From positions 62,001 through 126,000 of the forward strand of contig JAUIIL010000002.1 in the NCBI GenBank assembly GCA_030431635.1: a DNA stretch of 64,000 nucleotides. Direction: 5' to 3'. Source of the DNA: Bacteriovoracia bacterium. Its GTDB lineage: Bacteria > Bdellovibrionota > Bacteriovoracia > Bacteriovoracales > Bacteriovoracaceae. The notes below the pieces were generated by a model, which saw only the letters and a program-made list of their open reading frames with translations, was not told where the DNA came from and did not search any database. Position numbers and translations under genes: made by a program. Of the stretch, positions 40,517 through 50,017 are shown one piece after another (position 1 is the stretch's first letter; each line of letters starts with the position of its first letter).

Positions 40517-42013
40517 CTACTTGATTCCTTGTAAATTTGTGGTTGAACTCCCCACATCTTGAGTTTCAAGAGATGAGATAAGATGAACGGTAGAGTCTAT
40601 CATAGAAACAGCAGCTGGATGTCCGTTACCTGAAGACTTAACTCCTCCAAAAGGAAGTCTTGCACTGGCCCCAACTGTAGAGCGGTTTAAATTAATAAGA
40701 CCAGCATCGATATCTCTTAAACAAAGATCATAGATTGATTTATCGTGGGTAAAAATAGAGGCTGCAAGACCATACTCTGTCGAGTTTGCTATTTTAATAG
40801 CTTCTTCGATGTTTTCATAAGAGATAAAAGTACAATTAGGTCCAAAAATCTCAGTTTGGATATACTCACCTGTTAAATTACAGTTATCGAATCGGTAAAT
40901 ACTTGGAGAAACATAATTTCCTTCGTAATCTAATTCAATTTTTTTATTTCCATAAATAAGTTGCGCTCCCTCTTTTTCTCCAACTTGGCAGATCTCAAGA
41001 TACTTTTTAACGGCTGCTTCATCAATGAGTGGGCCCATAAAAGGATCGACTTTATATTTTGTCGCATGATCGATAATGATTCTCTCTGTTAATGATTTGA
41101 ATTTTTCAATAAAAGAGTCCGCGACACTTTGATGAATAGCAATAAGAGAAGTACTCGTACATCTTTGGCCAGAAGTGAGAAAACAGGAACGGATAAGCTC
41201 CGATAGGCAATGATCCTCAGTCGCATCTTGATGAATAATCGTTGTATTTTTTCCACCAAGTTCAAGGGCCACTGTTTTATCAATCTGTTCATAAGTATTT
41301 TTTAAAATATGAAGTCCAACGGCTTTGGAACCTGTGAAGAAGATTCCTTTTACTTGAGGTGAACGGCAAAGTTTGGTTGAAATCTCTGCTCCTCCGTTAA
41401 TAAAATTAATAACACCTTTAGGAAAACCAGCTTGAACTAAGCAATCAAACATGAGAGATGCGCTATAAATAGTCTTCTCCGATGGTTTAAAAATAATACT
41501 ATTCCCGGTCAAAAGAGCACTTAAAATTTGAGTGTTGGCCAAATGGCAGGGAAAATTAAAAGGTCCAATAATAAGGGAAGGGCCAAGAGGTTTATAAGCA
41601 ATATGGCCATCAATTTGAGGCATTACTTGAGGAATCGTTTTATTCTTAACTCTTTCTAAGGACTCCGAGATAGTCACATCAACTTTACCAGCGAGGGCCG
41701 CAGCTTCTGTTTTCGCTTCCCATAAAGGTTTCCCTGTTTCTTGAGCAATAGCAAAAGCAATTTCATTTGCTTTTTTTATGACCTCTTGTTTGTAATTGAG
41801 AAGACATTTTATTCTTGCTTCAAGAGAGGTTTTTCTCCAGGTTTCAAATCCCATAACAGCTGAGTCAATAACACCGTCAACATGGTTAATTTCAAAGCTT
41901 GTTTCCCAGAGAGTTTCGCTCTTATCAGAAGGGGAGGTTTTAACAAGTACCTCACCGGATAAGTCTGGTTTATGGTATTGCCCTTCAAAATAATTACCTT
42001 TTAGATTAAACAT
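40517..42013 (-). CDS. astD: Succinylglutamate-semialdehyde dehydrogenase AstD-type aldehyde dehydrogenase
   Basis: 498 residues. NAD-dependent aldehyde dehydrogenase: the catalytic Cys is in TSGQRCTSTSLI, the general-base Glu in ALELGGKNTTII, cofactor site GPFNFPCHLANTQ and FTGSKAVG. The shape near the N-terminus and the GPFNFP block match AstD, which oxidises N-succinylglutamate semialdehyde in the arginine succinyltransferase pathway. The neighbouring astA and aminotransferase genes make that the best interpretation. Its end abuts the MFS start. Confidence 0.88.
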   Translation of the reverse strand: MFNLKGNYFEGQYHKPDLSGEVLVKTSPSDKSETLWETSFEINHVDGVIDSAVMGFETWRKTSLEARIKCLLNYKQEVIKKANEIAFAIAQETGKPLWEAKTEAAALAGKVDVTISESLERVKNKTIPQVMPQIDGHIAYKPLGPSLIIGPFNFPCHLANTQILSALLTGNSIIFKPSEKTIYSASLMFDCLVQAGFPKGVINFINGGAEISTKLCRSPQVKGIFFTGSKAVGLHILKNTYEQIDKTVALELGGKNTTIIHQDATEDHCLSELIRSCFLTSGQRCTSTSLIAIHQSVADSFIEKFKSLTERIIIDHATKYKVDPFMGPLIDEAAVKKYLEICQVGEKEGAQLIYGNKKIELDYEGNYVSPSIYRFDNCNLTGEYIQTEIFGPNCTFISYENIEEAIKIANSTEYGLAASIFTHDKSIYDLCLRDIDAGLINLNRSTVGASARLPFGGVKSSGNGHPAAVSMIDSTVHLISSLETQDVGSSTTNLQGIK

Positions 42014-42084
42014 AGAAATCCTTTGTCATTATATTAGAAGAAATGCTTCAATCTTGCTACACTTTATCTGAACGAGGAGGACCT

Positions 42085-42882
42085 ATGTCAGTGAACCTAC
42101 TTTTAGAGAAAATGTGGCAAGAGTATATAGCGATGAACCCTCAAGCCCAAAAAATTTATGACTGTTTAGTCTCTGAGGGAGAAAACGTTGTTAACGATCA
42201 TATTGCTTTAAGAACTTTTAACGATAAGAGGGTTAATATTGATGTTCTTTCAAAACCTTTTCTTCTATTTGGTTATGAAGAAAAAGGAGAGTATCAATTT
42301 GAAGAAAAAAAACTCTTCGCTAAACACTACGAGCATAAAGATAAAACATTACCTAAGATTTTTATCAGCGAACTCAAGCTGGAAGAATTCAGCGAGGGAT
42401 TAAGAGAAAAGGTGAATGGTTTTATTTCTCAATTAAAAAAAGAGGATATTTCTTCAGATAATTTCTGTGCAAGTGGAAGAGGCTGGGAAGTTAGTTTTAG
42501 CGATTATGAAACACTTCAAAAAGAAAGTGAGTACGCAGCTTGGTTAAGTGCTTGGGGGTATCGACCAAATCATTTTACAGTTTTTATTAATCACTTATCC
42601 CAATTTAATGATATTAGAAAACTCAACACTTTTATTAAATCCAATGGTTTCAAGCTCAATGATAGTGGAGGAGAAATCAAGGGAAGTGCTGATGTCTTTT
42701 TGGAGCAATCTTCAACCCTTGCTAATAATATAGACGTTGAATTTTCTGATGGAATTTACACAATCCCTGGGTGTTATTATGAATTTGCCCAGCGCTACCC
42801 TTTAGAGAATGGTGAGCTCTATCAAGGGTTTGTGGCAAAATCAGCAGACAAGATATTTGAATCAACAGATAAAGGTCAATAA
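42085..42882 (+). CDS. DUF1338 protein (HglS/2-oxoadipate dioxygenase-like)
   Basis: 265 residues from ATG 42085, which follows GGAGGACC; the longer frame to 42043 adds 14 spurious residues. The DUF1338 family is a VOC-like iron enzyme group in which HglS converts 2-oxoadipate to 2-hydroxyglutarate. Conserved His in VNDHIALRTF, the block WGYRPNHFTVFINHL, and a metal-binding Glu in GCYYEFAQRYP are present. The gene is embedded between the divergent astD/MFS and astA/aminotransferase genes. That makes it a likely part of an amino-acid catabolic set, perhaps lysine or arginine. Confidence 0.85.
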   Translation: MSVNLLLEKMWQEYIAMNPQAQKIYDCLVSEGENVVNDHIALRTFNDKRVNIDVLSKPFLLFGYEEKGEYQFEEKKLFAKHYEHKDKTLPKIFISELKLEEFSEGLREKVNGFISQLKKEDISSDNFCASGRGWEVSFSDYETLQKESEYAAWLSAWGYRPNHFTVFINHLSQFNDIRKLNTFIKSNGFKLNDSGGEIKGSADVFLEQSSTLANNIDVEFSDGIYTIPGCYYEFAQRYPLENGELYQGFVAKSADKIFESTDKGQ

Positions 42883-42991
42883 ATACTTGAATTCTGTAGA
42901 CTTTACAAGGGGTGTATAGAAGTTAGACATGACCTGGAAAGAAGTTCAAAGGCCAGTGATATTCATTTTGTTCTGAGCTATAATACCCTTC

Positions 42992-43945
42992 ATGAAACTC
43001 TACCTAGCTCTTTTTTTACTCTCTCTTTCTTTGTTTTCCCAAGTTCAAATGATTGGGAAAAACTACTCATTATCAATTGCAAAGAGTTCACCTTATGATG
43101 AGTCTCAAAAGGAATTAAGAAGGGCCCTTGGTAAAGTATATATGAACCTTAAGTTAAACATAAGATGGATTAATACGAGACTTCAAACTCTTCAAAAACA
43201 GCCTCGATCCAGACTGGATACTCGCTGTTTAACGCAAGAGAATTTTCTTTGGACTTGTGATGATTATATAAGAAGGATGAGAAATCTTGCGGAAAACCTT
43301 TACTTGAATATGAGTAATATTTTACGCTTTGATTACGAAGTATTTGCCGATGATGTTTATTCCCAAACGAGAATAAATAGTCAGACTATTAACGCTATCA
43401 TTTCTTCACCTCGTTTTTCTAACACATACTTTTATAATGATAACGCAATAGTAAGAGAAACCTTCGAGGTTCTTTCGATAGAAAATAAGCAAGCTCTTTT
43501 TTTTCAAGATGCAGGAAACTCCGACTTAGCTGAATTTACGACTCTTGGAGGTGTTTTTAAGTATAGTCATAGACTCATTAGTAAAAAAATAAGAACACTT
43601 CTTAAAAAGCAAATTGAACCTTTTTTATTTGGGGATGAAGAGCTTGGAGTAGAGGGGCTTGTTCAGTGTGAAGAAAATAGAAAAGCTCTTTCTGAAGGGT
43701 ATTACAAAGAAGCCCTCTGTGCTAAAAGAGCTTGGGAGAGTGTTTTTGAAGATACTGATGGCGCCAGAAGAGAGTTAAGAATTATGGAAAGTCAGCTAGA
43801 AGCAGAATTAAACTTAATCGAGAAAGTAACAGAATCTTTGGATGAATCAGTTGTTTTAGAGAAAAGAGATTCTTTTCAAAAATTTGAATTTAAAACTTAC
43901 TTAAGAGAAACAGAAAGAGATACTAAGAACTTTTTTTCTTACTAG
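42992..43945 (+). CDS. Exported protein of unknown function
   Basis: 317 residues. A signal peptide (MKLYLALFLLSLSLFSQVQ, cut near residue 17) precedes a mature part that is highly charged and helical with several cysteines (TRCLTQ, WTCDDY, LVQCEEN, ALCAKR). I recognise no domain. Its TATAAT-like sequence at 42979-42984 is only 8 bp from the ATG, so a leaderless transcript is possible, though the -35 is poor. The last 23 bp overlap the convergent astA gene. Confidence 0.65.
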   Translation: MKLYLALFLLSLSLFSQVQMIGKNYSLSIAKSSPYDESQKELRRALGKVYMNLKLNIRWINTRLQTLQKQPRSRLDTRCLTQENFLWTCDDYIRRMRNLAENLYLNMSNILRFDYEVFADDVYSQTRINSQTINAIISSPRFSNTYFYNDNAIVRETFEVLSIENKQALFFQDAGNSDLAEFTTLGGVFKYSHRLISKKIRTLLKKQIEPFLFGDEELGVEGLVQCEENRKALSEGYYKEALCAKRAWESVFEDTDGARRELRIMESQLEAELNLIEKVTESLDESVVLEKRDSFQKFEFKTYLRETERDTKNFFSY

Positions 43946-44996
43946 TCATTTTTCTTGATGAAGAAGTTTCGACTTTTTTAAGCCCAACAAAGCGAATTGT
44001 GTCTGAAATTCTTACCTTTAAAGCGCTGGCCGCAACATCACTAATAATGATGCCTTTGTTCGTAAGTTCTATAGGTGAGAGGCATGAGCGGAAACTCTCG
44101 TTTGTTCTTGCAATGATATAAGGTGTTTCACTAAGTTCTTTTGAATTTTTGATTCCAATAATGGTTGCTTGTTTTGACTCTTTTATTGTCCTAATGTCAT
44201 CAATTTGTGCTTTAAGTACAGGGCCAGGGTCGAAAACACAAACCCAACCTGAAAAATCAAATCCCTCTTGTTCAAGAATCCTTTTTGCTGGTTTCGTATG
44301 AGAGTGGACTTCCCCAATAATTCTTTGGGCTTCTTGAGGGAGGAGGTTTGCAACAATAGGGTACTTAGGTAAAAGCTCTTCAATAAATTTTTTACTTTTC
44401 ATTGTAAGATAATCAGCGGTTGGAAAATCAATTTGAAAAAAATGTTTTCCAACGGCTTCCCAAAATGGGGAATGGCCATTATCGTCCACGCAACCTCTTA
44501 ATTCAGCGATAACTTCATTTTCAAAAGAATCTCTATTTTCGGCCATGAAGAGAAAGCGTGAAAGAGAGAGAAAACGACCATTTTGAGAATTTCTAAATTG
44601 AGGTTCAAGAAATAAGGAGCAAATTTCTGCTGGCCCAGAGTGAACAGACTCAAGATGAAGACTCTTTATGTGATTATTCACTTTGAGCATTTTTGATTTA
44701 TGAGTATTCACTTCAACTCGGTAAAAGTAATAAGGCTCAAAGCCTCCAATTTTAGCGATAATTCCGCTGACACCAACTAAGCGCCCGGTGAAGATTTCTT
44801 CCATCACAAACAAATAGGATTGCCCAGAGGGGCCAGATGTCCAGGAATCTTTATCAAAGCTTTGGACTGAGTGCTTTATTCTTCTTTCTAATATTTCTGG
44901 ATCACGTGGAAGCGAAGTCAGTCCATGTCCAGAATCTTTAAGAAGTTCTAAAAGTCCTTCAAGATCGTTAAGTTCAATGGGACGAATAACAAACAT
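43923..44996 (-). CDS. astA: Arginine N-succinyltransferase AstA
   Basis: 357 residues. AstA family marks: MFVIRPIELNDLEGLLELL and GLTSLPRDPEILERRI at the start, the core SGPAEICSLFLEPQFRNSQNGRFLSLSRF, GKHFFQIDFPTADYLT (a signature block), and RILEQEGFDFSGWVCVFDPGP. The enzyme transfers succinyl from succinyl-CoA to arginine, the first step of arginine breakdown. It overlaps the aminotransferase stop codon by one base (TAATG), so the two are coupled. astB and astE are not in the window, though astD lies 2 kb away on the same strand. Confidence 0.92.
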   Translation of the reverse strand: MFVIRPIELNDLEGLLELLKDSGHGLTSLPRDPEILERRIKHSVQSFDKDSWTSGPSGQSYLFVMEEIFTGRLVGVSGIIAKIGGFEPYYFYRVEVNTHKSKMLKVNNHIKSLHLESVHSGPAEICSLFLEPQFRNSQNGRFLSLSRFLFMAENRDSFENEVIAELRGCVDDNGHSPFWEAVGKHFFQIDFPTADYLTMKSKKFIEELLPKYPIVANLLPQEAQRIIGEVHSHTKPAKRILEQEGFDFSGWVCVFDPGPVLKAQIDDIRTIKESKQATIIGIKNSKELSETPYIIARTNESFRSCLSPIELTNKGIIISDVAASALKVRISDTIRFVGLKKVETSSSRKMTSKKKSS

Positions 44997-46375
44997 TAAA
45001 CTTCCTTAAGAGTTTTCTCTATAATTTGAACAACATCATCAATATGATGATGTTCTATAACTCCCATTGGAAGAAGAAAACGAACTCTGGTAGGGCTTTT
45101 CCCTGCAATAAAGCTTGTCACTCCATTTTGAAAAAGTTTAAAAGTAAATTGTTTTGATTTTTCCATGTCACCTTTAAATAGTGTCATCCCTATCATGGCC
45201 CCAATACCATAAGGTCCCTCAACCAGATTCGGGTATTTGTTATTAAGCTCAACTAGTTTTTGCTTAAAATAATCGTGGGTCATCATGATTTTGCCTTTTT
45301 CACCAAGGTAATTATCATTGACTACGGTATGGATAATTTTATAACCAGCAGCAATAGCAGAAGTTGAAGAAGTAAATGTTTGGCTGATAAGCCCTGCGCG
45401 TGGTTTGTGCTCTTCTGTAAAAATCGTTGCACATACTTGAGAGTTTTTACCAATAGTCACTACATCAACCAGTTGATCTAGTTTGAAGTATTGAAAAGCA
45501 AACAGTTCACTAGTTCTCATAAAAGTTTGAACCTCATCAACAAGGATGCTGATATTATGTTTTTTACAAACATCAATAATGGCCTTAAAAAACTCTTCGT
45601 GACCTGGCCATGCTCCAGCCTCACCTTGAATGAGCTCCATACAAAAAACAGCATATTGACATGGATGCCTAGATAAATGTTCTTCTAGCTTCTTTACAGA
45701 TTTTTTTATACTCCCTTCATGATCTTTATGATCATAGAAAGGAATATAATCTACTTGTAAAGTGTCAGGCATTCCTTCTCGGTAAGCGGCTTTATCAGTA
45801 ATTTGACATGCGGCCAAAGTTCTTCCCATAAAACATTTTTCAAAAGCAAGAACTCGGTTAGCAGGAAATTTTTTTTGAAAACACATTTTAAGAGCATTTT
45901 CACAGGCCATAACACCACTTGAGGTGAGTAAACAGTGTCTTAAAAAAGAGCCATATTTTTTAGCTTGAGAAACTATAAGTTCAACTAGTTTTGCACTATC
46001 AGTATTTTGTTGTAAGTGTCCATGCATTGTTGTGTTTGCAATAGCCGCATCGATTAGAGCATCAACTAACTCTGGATTGGAGTGCCCAAAATAGTGAACA
46101 CCAATTCCTGTAATAAAATCGTACTTAACGCTTCCATCAGCAAGTTCAACTAAAGGGCCATTACCAATTCCACTTCCAAGATAGTCATAAAAAAGATTTC
46201 CACCTCTATTACTCCCAAATTGAGAAAGAAGTTCTTCATAAGGTTTTTTGAGGTCATTATCACTGTCTTTGGGTCCCTTGATTTTTTGCGAATGTTCGCT
46301 CAAAGCTTCTTTGATTAGTTTTTTTGCTTCTGAAATACGTTTATCTTCATATAGAGCGCTTGCTTTTGTGGGCAT
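44996..46375 (-). CDS. Class III aminotransferase (AstC-like, ornithine/succinylornithine type)
   Basis: 459 residues, PLP-dependent fold I. The Schiff-base Lys is in VVTIGKNSQVC, the Asp that binds the pyridine nitrogen in SILVDEVQTFM, with ITGIGVHYFGHSNPELVDAL and SGVMACENALKM also present. Class III members include acetylornithine, ornithine, succinylornithine and lysine 6-aminotransferases. The long N-terminus and the CMELIQGEAGAWPG block are atypical for AstC. Coupling to astA supports succinylornithine as substrate, but lysine epsilon-transamination (Lat) is also possible. Confidence 0.82.
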   Translation of the reverse strand: MPTKASALYEDKRISEAKKLIKEALSEHSQKIKGPKDSDNDLKKPYEELLSQFGSNRGGNLFYDYLGSGIGNGPLVELADGSVKYDFITGIGVHYFGHSNPELVDALIDAAIANTTMHGHLQQNTDSAKLVELIVSQAKKYGSFLRHCLLTSSGVMACENALKMCFQKKFPANRVLAFEKCFMGRTLAACQITDKAAYREGMPDTLQVDYIPFYDHKDHEGSIKKSVKKLEEHLSRHPCQYAVFCMELIQGEAGAWPGHEEFFKAIIDVCKKHNISILVDEVQTFMRTSELFAFQYFKLDQLVDVVTIGKNSQVCATIFTEEHKPRAGLISQTFTSSTSAIAAGYKIIHTVVNDNYLGEKGKIMMTHDYFKQKLVELNNKYPNLVEGPYGIGAMIGMTLFKGDMEKSKQFTFKLFQNGVTSFIAGKSPTRVRFLLPMGVIEHHHIDDVVQIIEKTLKEV

Positions 46376-46493
46376 AACTCCTCCCTTTTTTTCTTCTTAT
46401 TATAGTGGAGATGAAAGCTTCTCGCATCATAGAATTAAGAAGTTTTTTATGCTAAAATCTGGAGAAAATTTCTTTTTTAAAAGGCAGTCCCAG

Positions 46494-48521
46494 ATGAAGG
46501 TAAATAAGAAGTATGACATTAAAAAAACGGATAAAAAGACACTTAAAAAGTGGTTTGAAATACTCACCCTTGGTCGATTAATTGATGAAAGGGCCCCGAA
46601 TTACCTTAAACAGGCTTTAGGTTGGTCATACCACGCTCCTTGCGCTGGGCATGATGCGATTCAGCTTGCGATCGGTCAGGTATTCCAAGCTGGTCACGAC
46701 CATCTATTTCCCTACTATAGAGATATGATAACTTGTCTGTCTGCTGGAATGAGTGCTGAAGAACTTATATTGAATGGACTCTCTAAGGCCAATGACCCCT
46801 CGAGTGGTGGTCGTCATATGTCAAATCACTTTGCAAAACCAGAAATTCATATCCATAACGTCTCCTCTTGTACTGGAAACCATACTCAGCACGCAGCAGG
46901 TCTAGCAAGAGCTGTTAAATATTACAAAAAAGAAGCTGTTGTCATTAGTTCTCAAGGAGAGTCTTCGGTTTCAGAAGGCTATTGTTACGAATCTATTAAC
47001 GGGGCCAGTAAAGAAAAGCTTCCCGTTATTTTTGTTTTTCAAGATAACGGTTATGGGATTTCTGTTCCCAAGAGAGATCAAACGGCGAACGAGAAAATAT
47101 CAGATAATTTTAGAGGGTTTGCGAATTTAAGAATTATTCAATGCGATGGTAAAGATGTTTTTGATTCTATGAATGCCATGGCCGAGGCCAAAAAACATGC
47201 CTTAGAGAAATCAGAGCCTGTTATTGTTGATGCTGATTGTGTCCGTATTGGGAGTCACTCGAATTCAGATAAACATGAGCTTTATAGAGATGAAAAAGAA
47301 ATAGCTGAAGCCAAAGCTCAAGACCCTTTGCCAAGATTTAGAAAACAGCTTTTAGAATCTGAAAAATTTACGGAGAAAGAACTAAAAGATATTGAAGAGA
47401 GTGCTAAGAAAATTCTTATGGAGGCCCACAAGTCAGCGGTTGCTTCACCAAACCCTGATCCAGCTTCAATTTATGATTTTGTTTTACCTGAAGCTTACGC
47501 AGCCATTGAGGAAGTTCAAACTGAGGGAGAAGAAATTAAGTTTATCGATGCTCTTAATTCAACACTTAAAGAAGAGTTTCGTTATAACCCAGATACTTTT
47601 ATTTGGGGACAGGATATGGCCAATAAAGATAAAGGTGGGATTTTTAATGTTTCTAAAGGAATGCAACAAGAATTTGGGATTGAGAGGGTTTTTAATGGTC
47701 CTATTGCAGAAGATTATATTTTAGGAACGGCCAATGGTTTTAGTCGACTTGATAAAAAAATTCGTGTTGTCGTAGAAGGAGCTGAGTTTGCAGATTATTT
47801 CTGGCCAGCAATGGAGCAACTCATTGAGTGTTCTCATGATTACTGGAGGAGCAATGGAAAATTTGCTCCTAACGTTGTCATTCGAATTGCTTCCGGCGGA
47901 TATATTGGAGGAGGACTTTATCACTCTCAAAATATAGAAGGCTCTCTTTCTCCTATTCCTGGAATTAGAATTGTTGTTCCAGCTTTTGCTGATGATGCTG
48001 CAGGTTTATTAAGAACGGCCATGAGAAGTGAAGGTCCAACTGTCTATCTTGAGCCTAAAGCTTTGTATAACGCCAAGCAGGCCATGAGTTTTGTACCAGA
48101 GGGATACGAGGTTCCTTTTGGTAAAGCAAGGGTACGACGAGAAGGAAATGATCTCTCTATTATTACTTATGGAAATACTGTTCACCATTCATTAGCAGCA
48201 GCCGAAAGACTTGAAAAAGAAGGTTACAGTGTTGAGGTTTTAGATTTAAGATCGATAAGCCCTTTAGATGAAGAAGCTATTTTACAAACAGTGGCCAAGA
48301 CAAATAGAGCGCTTGTGGTGCATGAAGATAAAGTGTTTGCAGGTTTTGGAGGTGAGATAGTCTCTCTTATTAATGAAAAAGGATTTGAGCTTCTTGATGC
48401 ACCTGTTTTAAGAATCGGCTCTACCTTTACCCCTGTCGGTTTCAACAGAATTCTTGAAAAAGAAATTTTACCAAATGAGGATAAGGTTTATGAAGGCTGT
48501 AAGAAAGTATTAAGCTATTAG
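46494..48521 (+). CDS. 2-oxoacid dehydrogenase E1 component, fused alpha and beta subunits
   Basis: 675 residues from ATG 46494; a longer frame from 46248 runs through the 5' end of the divergent aminotransferase gene. Residues 1-340 are an E1-alpha module with the TPP site GESSVSEGYCYESINGASKE and FQDNGYGISV. Residues about 360-675 are E1-beta (FNGPIAEDYILGTANGFS, ASGGYIGGGLYHSQNIEGSL, YLEPKALY). The fusion is normal in some branched-chain 2-oxoacid dehydrogenases and in Bacteroidota-like oxoacid dehydrogenases. Likely substrates are 2-oxoisovalerate or related acids, fed by transamination. The E2 and E3 genes are not here; lipA and lipB, also in the window, would make its E2 functional. Confidence 0.9.
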   Translation: MKVNKKYDIKKTDKKTLKKWFEILTLGRLIDERAPNYLKQALGWSYHAPCAGHDAIQLAIGQVFQAGHDHLFPYYRDMITCLSAGMSAEELILNGLSKANDPSSGGRHMSNHFAKPEIHIHNVSSCTGNHTQHAAGLARAVKYYKKEAVVISSQGESSVSEGYCYESINGASKEKLPVIFVFQDNGYGISVPKRDQTANEKISDNFRGFANLRIIQCDGKDVFDSMNAMAEAKKHALEKSEPVIVDADCVRIGSHSNSDKHELYRDEKEIAEAKAQDPLPRFRKQLLESEKFTEKELKDIEESAKKILMEAHKSAVASPNPDPASIYDFVLPEAYAAIEEVQTEGEEIKFIDALNSTLKEEFRYNPDTFIWGQDMANKDKGGIFNVSKGMQQEFGIERVFNGPIAEDYILGTANGFSRLDKKIRVVVEGAEFADYFWPAMEQLIECSHDYWRSNGKFAPNVVIRIASGGYIGGGLYHSQNIEGSLSPIPGIRIVVPAFADDAAGLLRTAMRSEGPTVYLEPKALYNAKQAMSFVPEGYEVPFGKARVRREGNDLSIITYGNTVHHSLAAAERLEKEGYSVEVLDLRSISPLDEEAILQTVAKTNRALVVHEDKVFAGFGGEIVSLINEKGFELLDAPVLRIGSTFTPVGFNRILEKEILPNEDKVYEGCKKVLSY

Positions 48522-48910
48522 TTGAGTGGTTTAAACTCAAAATTTTTTACGTTCTTTTTAAGACCTGTTATTAAATCAGCTGAATTTTTCTCTCCAGAAA
48601 CAACAAGGACATCTTTCTTTGTTTTTAAAAACCCCTCAGCAAGAGAAAAGGACTGTTTGAGTTCAGAGAATTGGCAATCAGGTGTTTTCATATAAATAAT
48701 AAAGAAAGGATTTCCAAAATGCTCTGATAGAAAAAACAATTGTTTTTTCTTCTTTTGCTCAGTCTTAAGTTCTTTAACGAGTAGACCATTAAGGAAGTAA
48801 TTTATCTCCGAAAAAAAAGAAGGTTTTTCTTCCAAAAACTTATCGCTGGCCCAAAAAACCCCAGATATTTCAGGCCCTATTTTCTGGCAAAAATGAGAAA
48901 GTTGTAACAT
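48518..48910 (-). CDS. Protein of unknown function downstream of nusB
   Basis: 130 residues, not recognised. Composition is Lys/Phe-rich with no signal peptide or membrane segment (SHFCQKIGPEISGVFWAS; LLVKELKTEQKKKKQLFF). Its start is 4 bp from the end of nusB in the same direction, suggesting co-transcription with nrdR-nusB. It converges with the E1 gene and overlaps it by 4 bp. Not assigned to any family. Confidence 0.6.
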   Translation of the reverse strand: MLQLSHFCQKIGPEISGVFWASDKFLEEKPSFFSEINYFLNGLLVKELKTEQKKKKQLFFLSEHFGNPFFIIYMKTPDCQFSELKQSFSLAEGFLKTKKDVLVVSGEKNSADLITGLKKNVKNFEFKPLN

Positions 48911-48914
48911 GGAT

Positions 48915-49343
48915 TTATTCTAGTTCATTTTTTGAGTAATTATCAAGTATGGCATTAATGAGAGAAGCCGTTTCAGGATTACCGTATTTTCGAGTAAAAT
49001 CTAGAGCTTGAGTAATAACTACTTTTTTAGGACTTTTTTTGTACCAACCAAGTTCATAAATAGAGAGGAGTAATATCGAATAGTCTGTTTTGTTAATCCG
49101 ATTAAAATTTTGTTTTTTGACATACTCTTTTAATTTCTCTTCCACCTTGTCATAATTCTCAATAACTCCATAAACAATATCAGTCACAAATAAAGATTCA
49201 TTTTTATCGAGCTTGAGCTCAATTGTGTCTTTAAAATCTTCAATTTTTTCTTGGATTTTACCGATATTTTTTTCTTCATTCAAACGAGGAAGTTGATAAT
49301 GATAGAAAAATTGGAGAGTGAATTCTCGAGCATTTTTTGTCAT
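48915..49343 (-). CDS. nusB: Transcription antitermination protein NusB
   Basis: 142 residues, typical for NusB. N-terminal AREFTLQFFYHYQL is the Arg-rich family start (Ala-Arg-x-x-Ala/Phe-x-Gln), followed by SILLLSIYELGW, a conserved block, and VVITQALDFTRKYGNPETASLINAILD. NusB binds boxA RNA with NusE/S10 in rRNA antitermination. Its start overlaps nrdR by 4 bp (ATGA), which fixes the start and shows coupling. Confidence 0.96.
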   Translation of the reverse strand: MTKNAREFTLQFFYHYQLPRLNEEKNIGKIQEKIEDFKDTIELKLDKNESLFVTDIVYGVIENYDKVEEKLKEYVKKQNFNRINKTDYSILLLSIYELGWYKKSPKKVVITQALDFTRKYGNPETASLINAILDNYSKNELE

Positions 49344-49840
49344 GAAGGTTTATTTAAGTCTTCATGCGGACTAAGTAAAGTATTTTGATAAAGAGATTTA
49401 TCTTTAATTAGACCTGTTACAAATTCATCAACATTATGAAAGTTAAAATAGACAGAAGCAAATCTCACATAAGCGACTGGATCAAGATTTTTGAGATACT
49501 CCATAATGATGCTTCCTATATGTCTTGAGTTGATCTCTTTTTTCCCGAGTTCCATAATAGCTCTCTCAACATTGGATATAATGTGTTCAATTTGAGATGT
49601 TGATACGGGTCTTTTTTGACAAGCTTTCTCAAGGCCTGACTTGAGTTTGTCCTGTGAATAATTTTCACGTCTACCGTCATTTTTAACGACCATAGGCATA
49701 TCAATTTCAACAGACTCAAAGGTTGTAAACCTTTTTTCACAAGCTTCACACTTGCGTCGACGACGCACCACAAACCCATCTTGTTGGTTTCTTGAATCAA
49801 GGACTTTTGTTTCATTCGCTTGGCAGAATGGACATTTCAT
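49340..49840 (-). CDS. nrdR: Ribonucleotide reductase repressor NrdR
   Basis: 166 residues from ATG 49840 (the frame to 49876 adds residues before the zinc finger). Zinc ribbon MKCPFCQ...CEACEKRF with four cysteines (C3, C6 and the CEAC pair), the RRRRKCEAC basic stretch, then an ATP-cone domain (VVKNDGRRENYSQDKLKSGL). NrdR is an ATP/dATP-sensing repressor of nrd genes. In many genomes nrdR, ribD-ribH and nusB form one operon; here nrdR and nusB are adjacent without rib genes. Confidence 0.97.
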   Translation of the reverse strand: MKCPFCQANETKVLDSRNQQDGFVVRRRRKCEACEKRFTTFESVEIDMPMVVKNDGRRENYSQDKLKSGLEKACQKRPVSTSQIEHIISNVERAIMELGKKEINSRHIGSIIMEYLKNLDPVAYVRFASVYFNFHNVDEFVTGLIKDKSLYQNTLLSPHEDLNKPS

Positions 49841-50017
49841 AGGGTTTAATGTACCTATTCGCGTAACATTTGGCAAACGAGCTTTATTGAGTAAAAACAG
49901 TCATTGACCGTTGGTGAGTGCTATAGATAAAATGAAATTACACACAAACAAGAGACAATTATGCTAGTTCTAACAAAAATTGCAGTTTTTATATTTGCAG
50001 TTATATCCTACCAATTT

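Noticed and set aside
42979-42992. TATAAT eight bases before the ATG at 42992 as proof of a leaderless gene
   Set aside because: The matching -35 region is poor and TATAAT is common in AT-rich DNA; mentioned only as a possibility.
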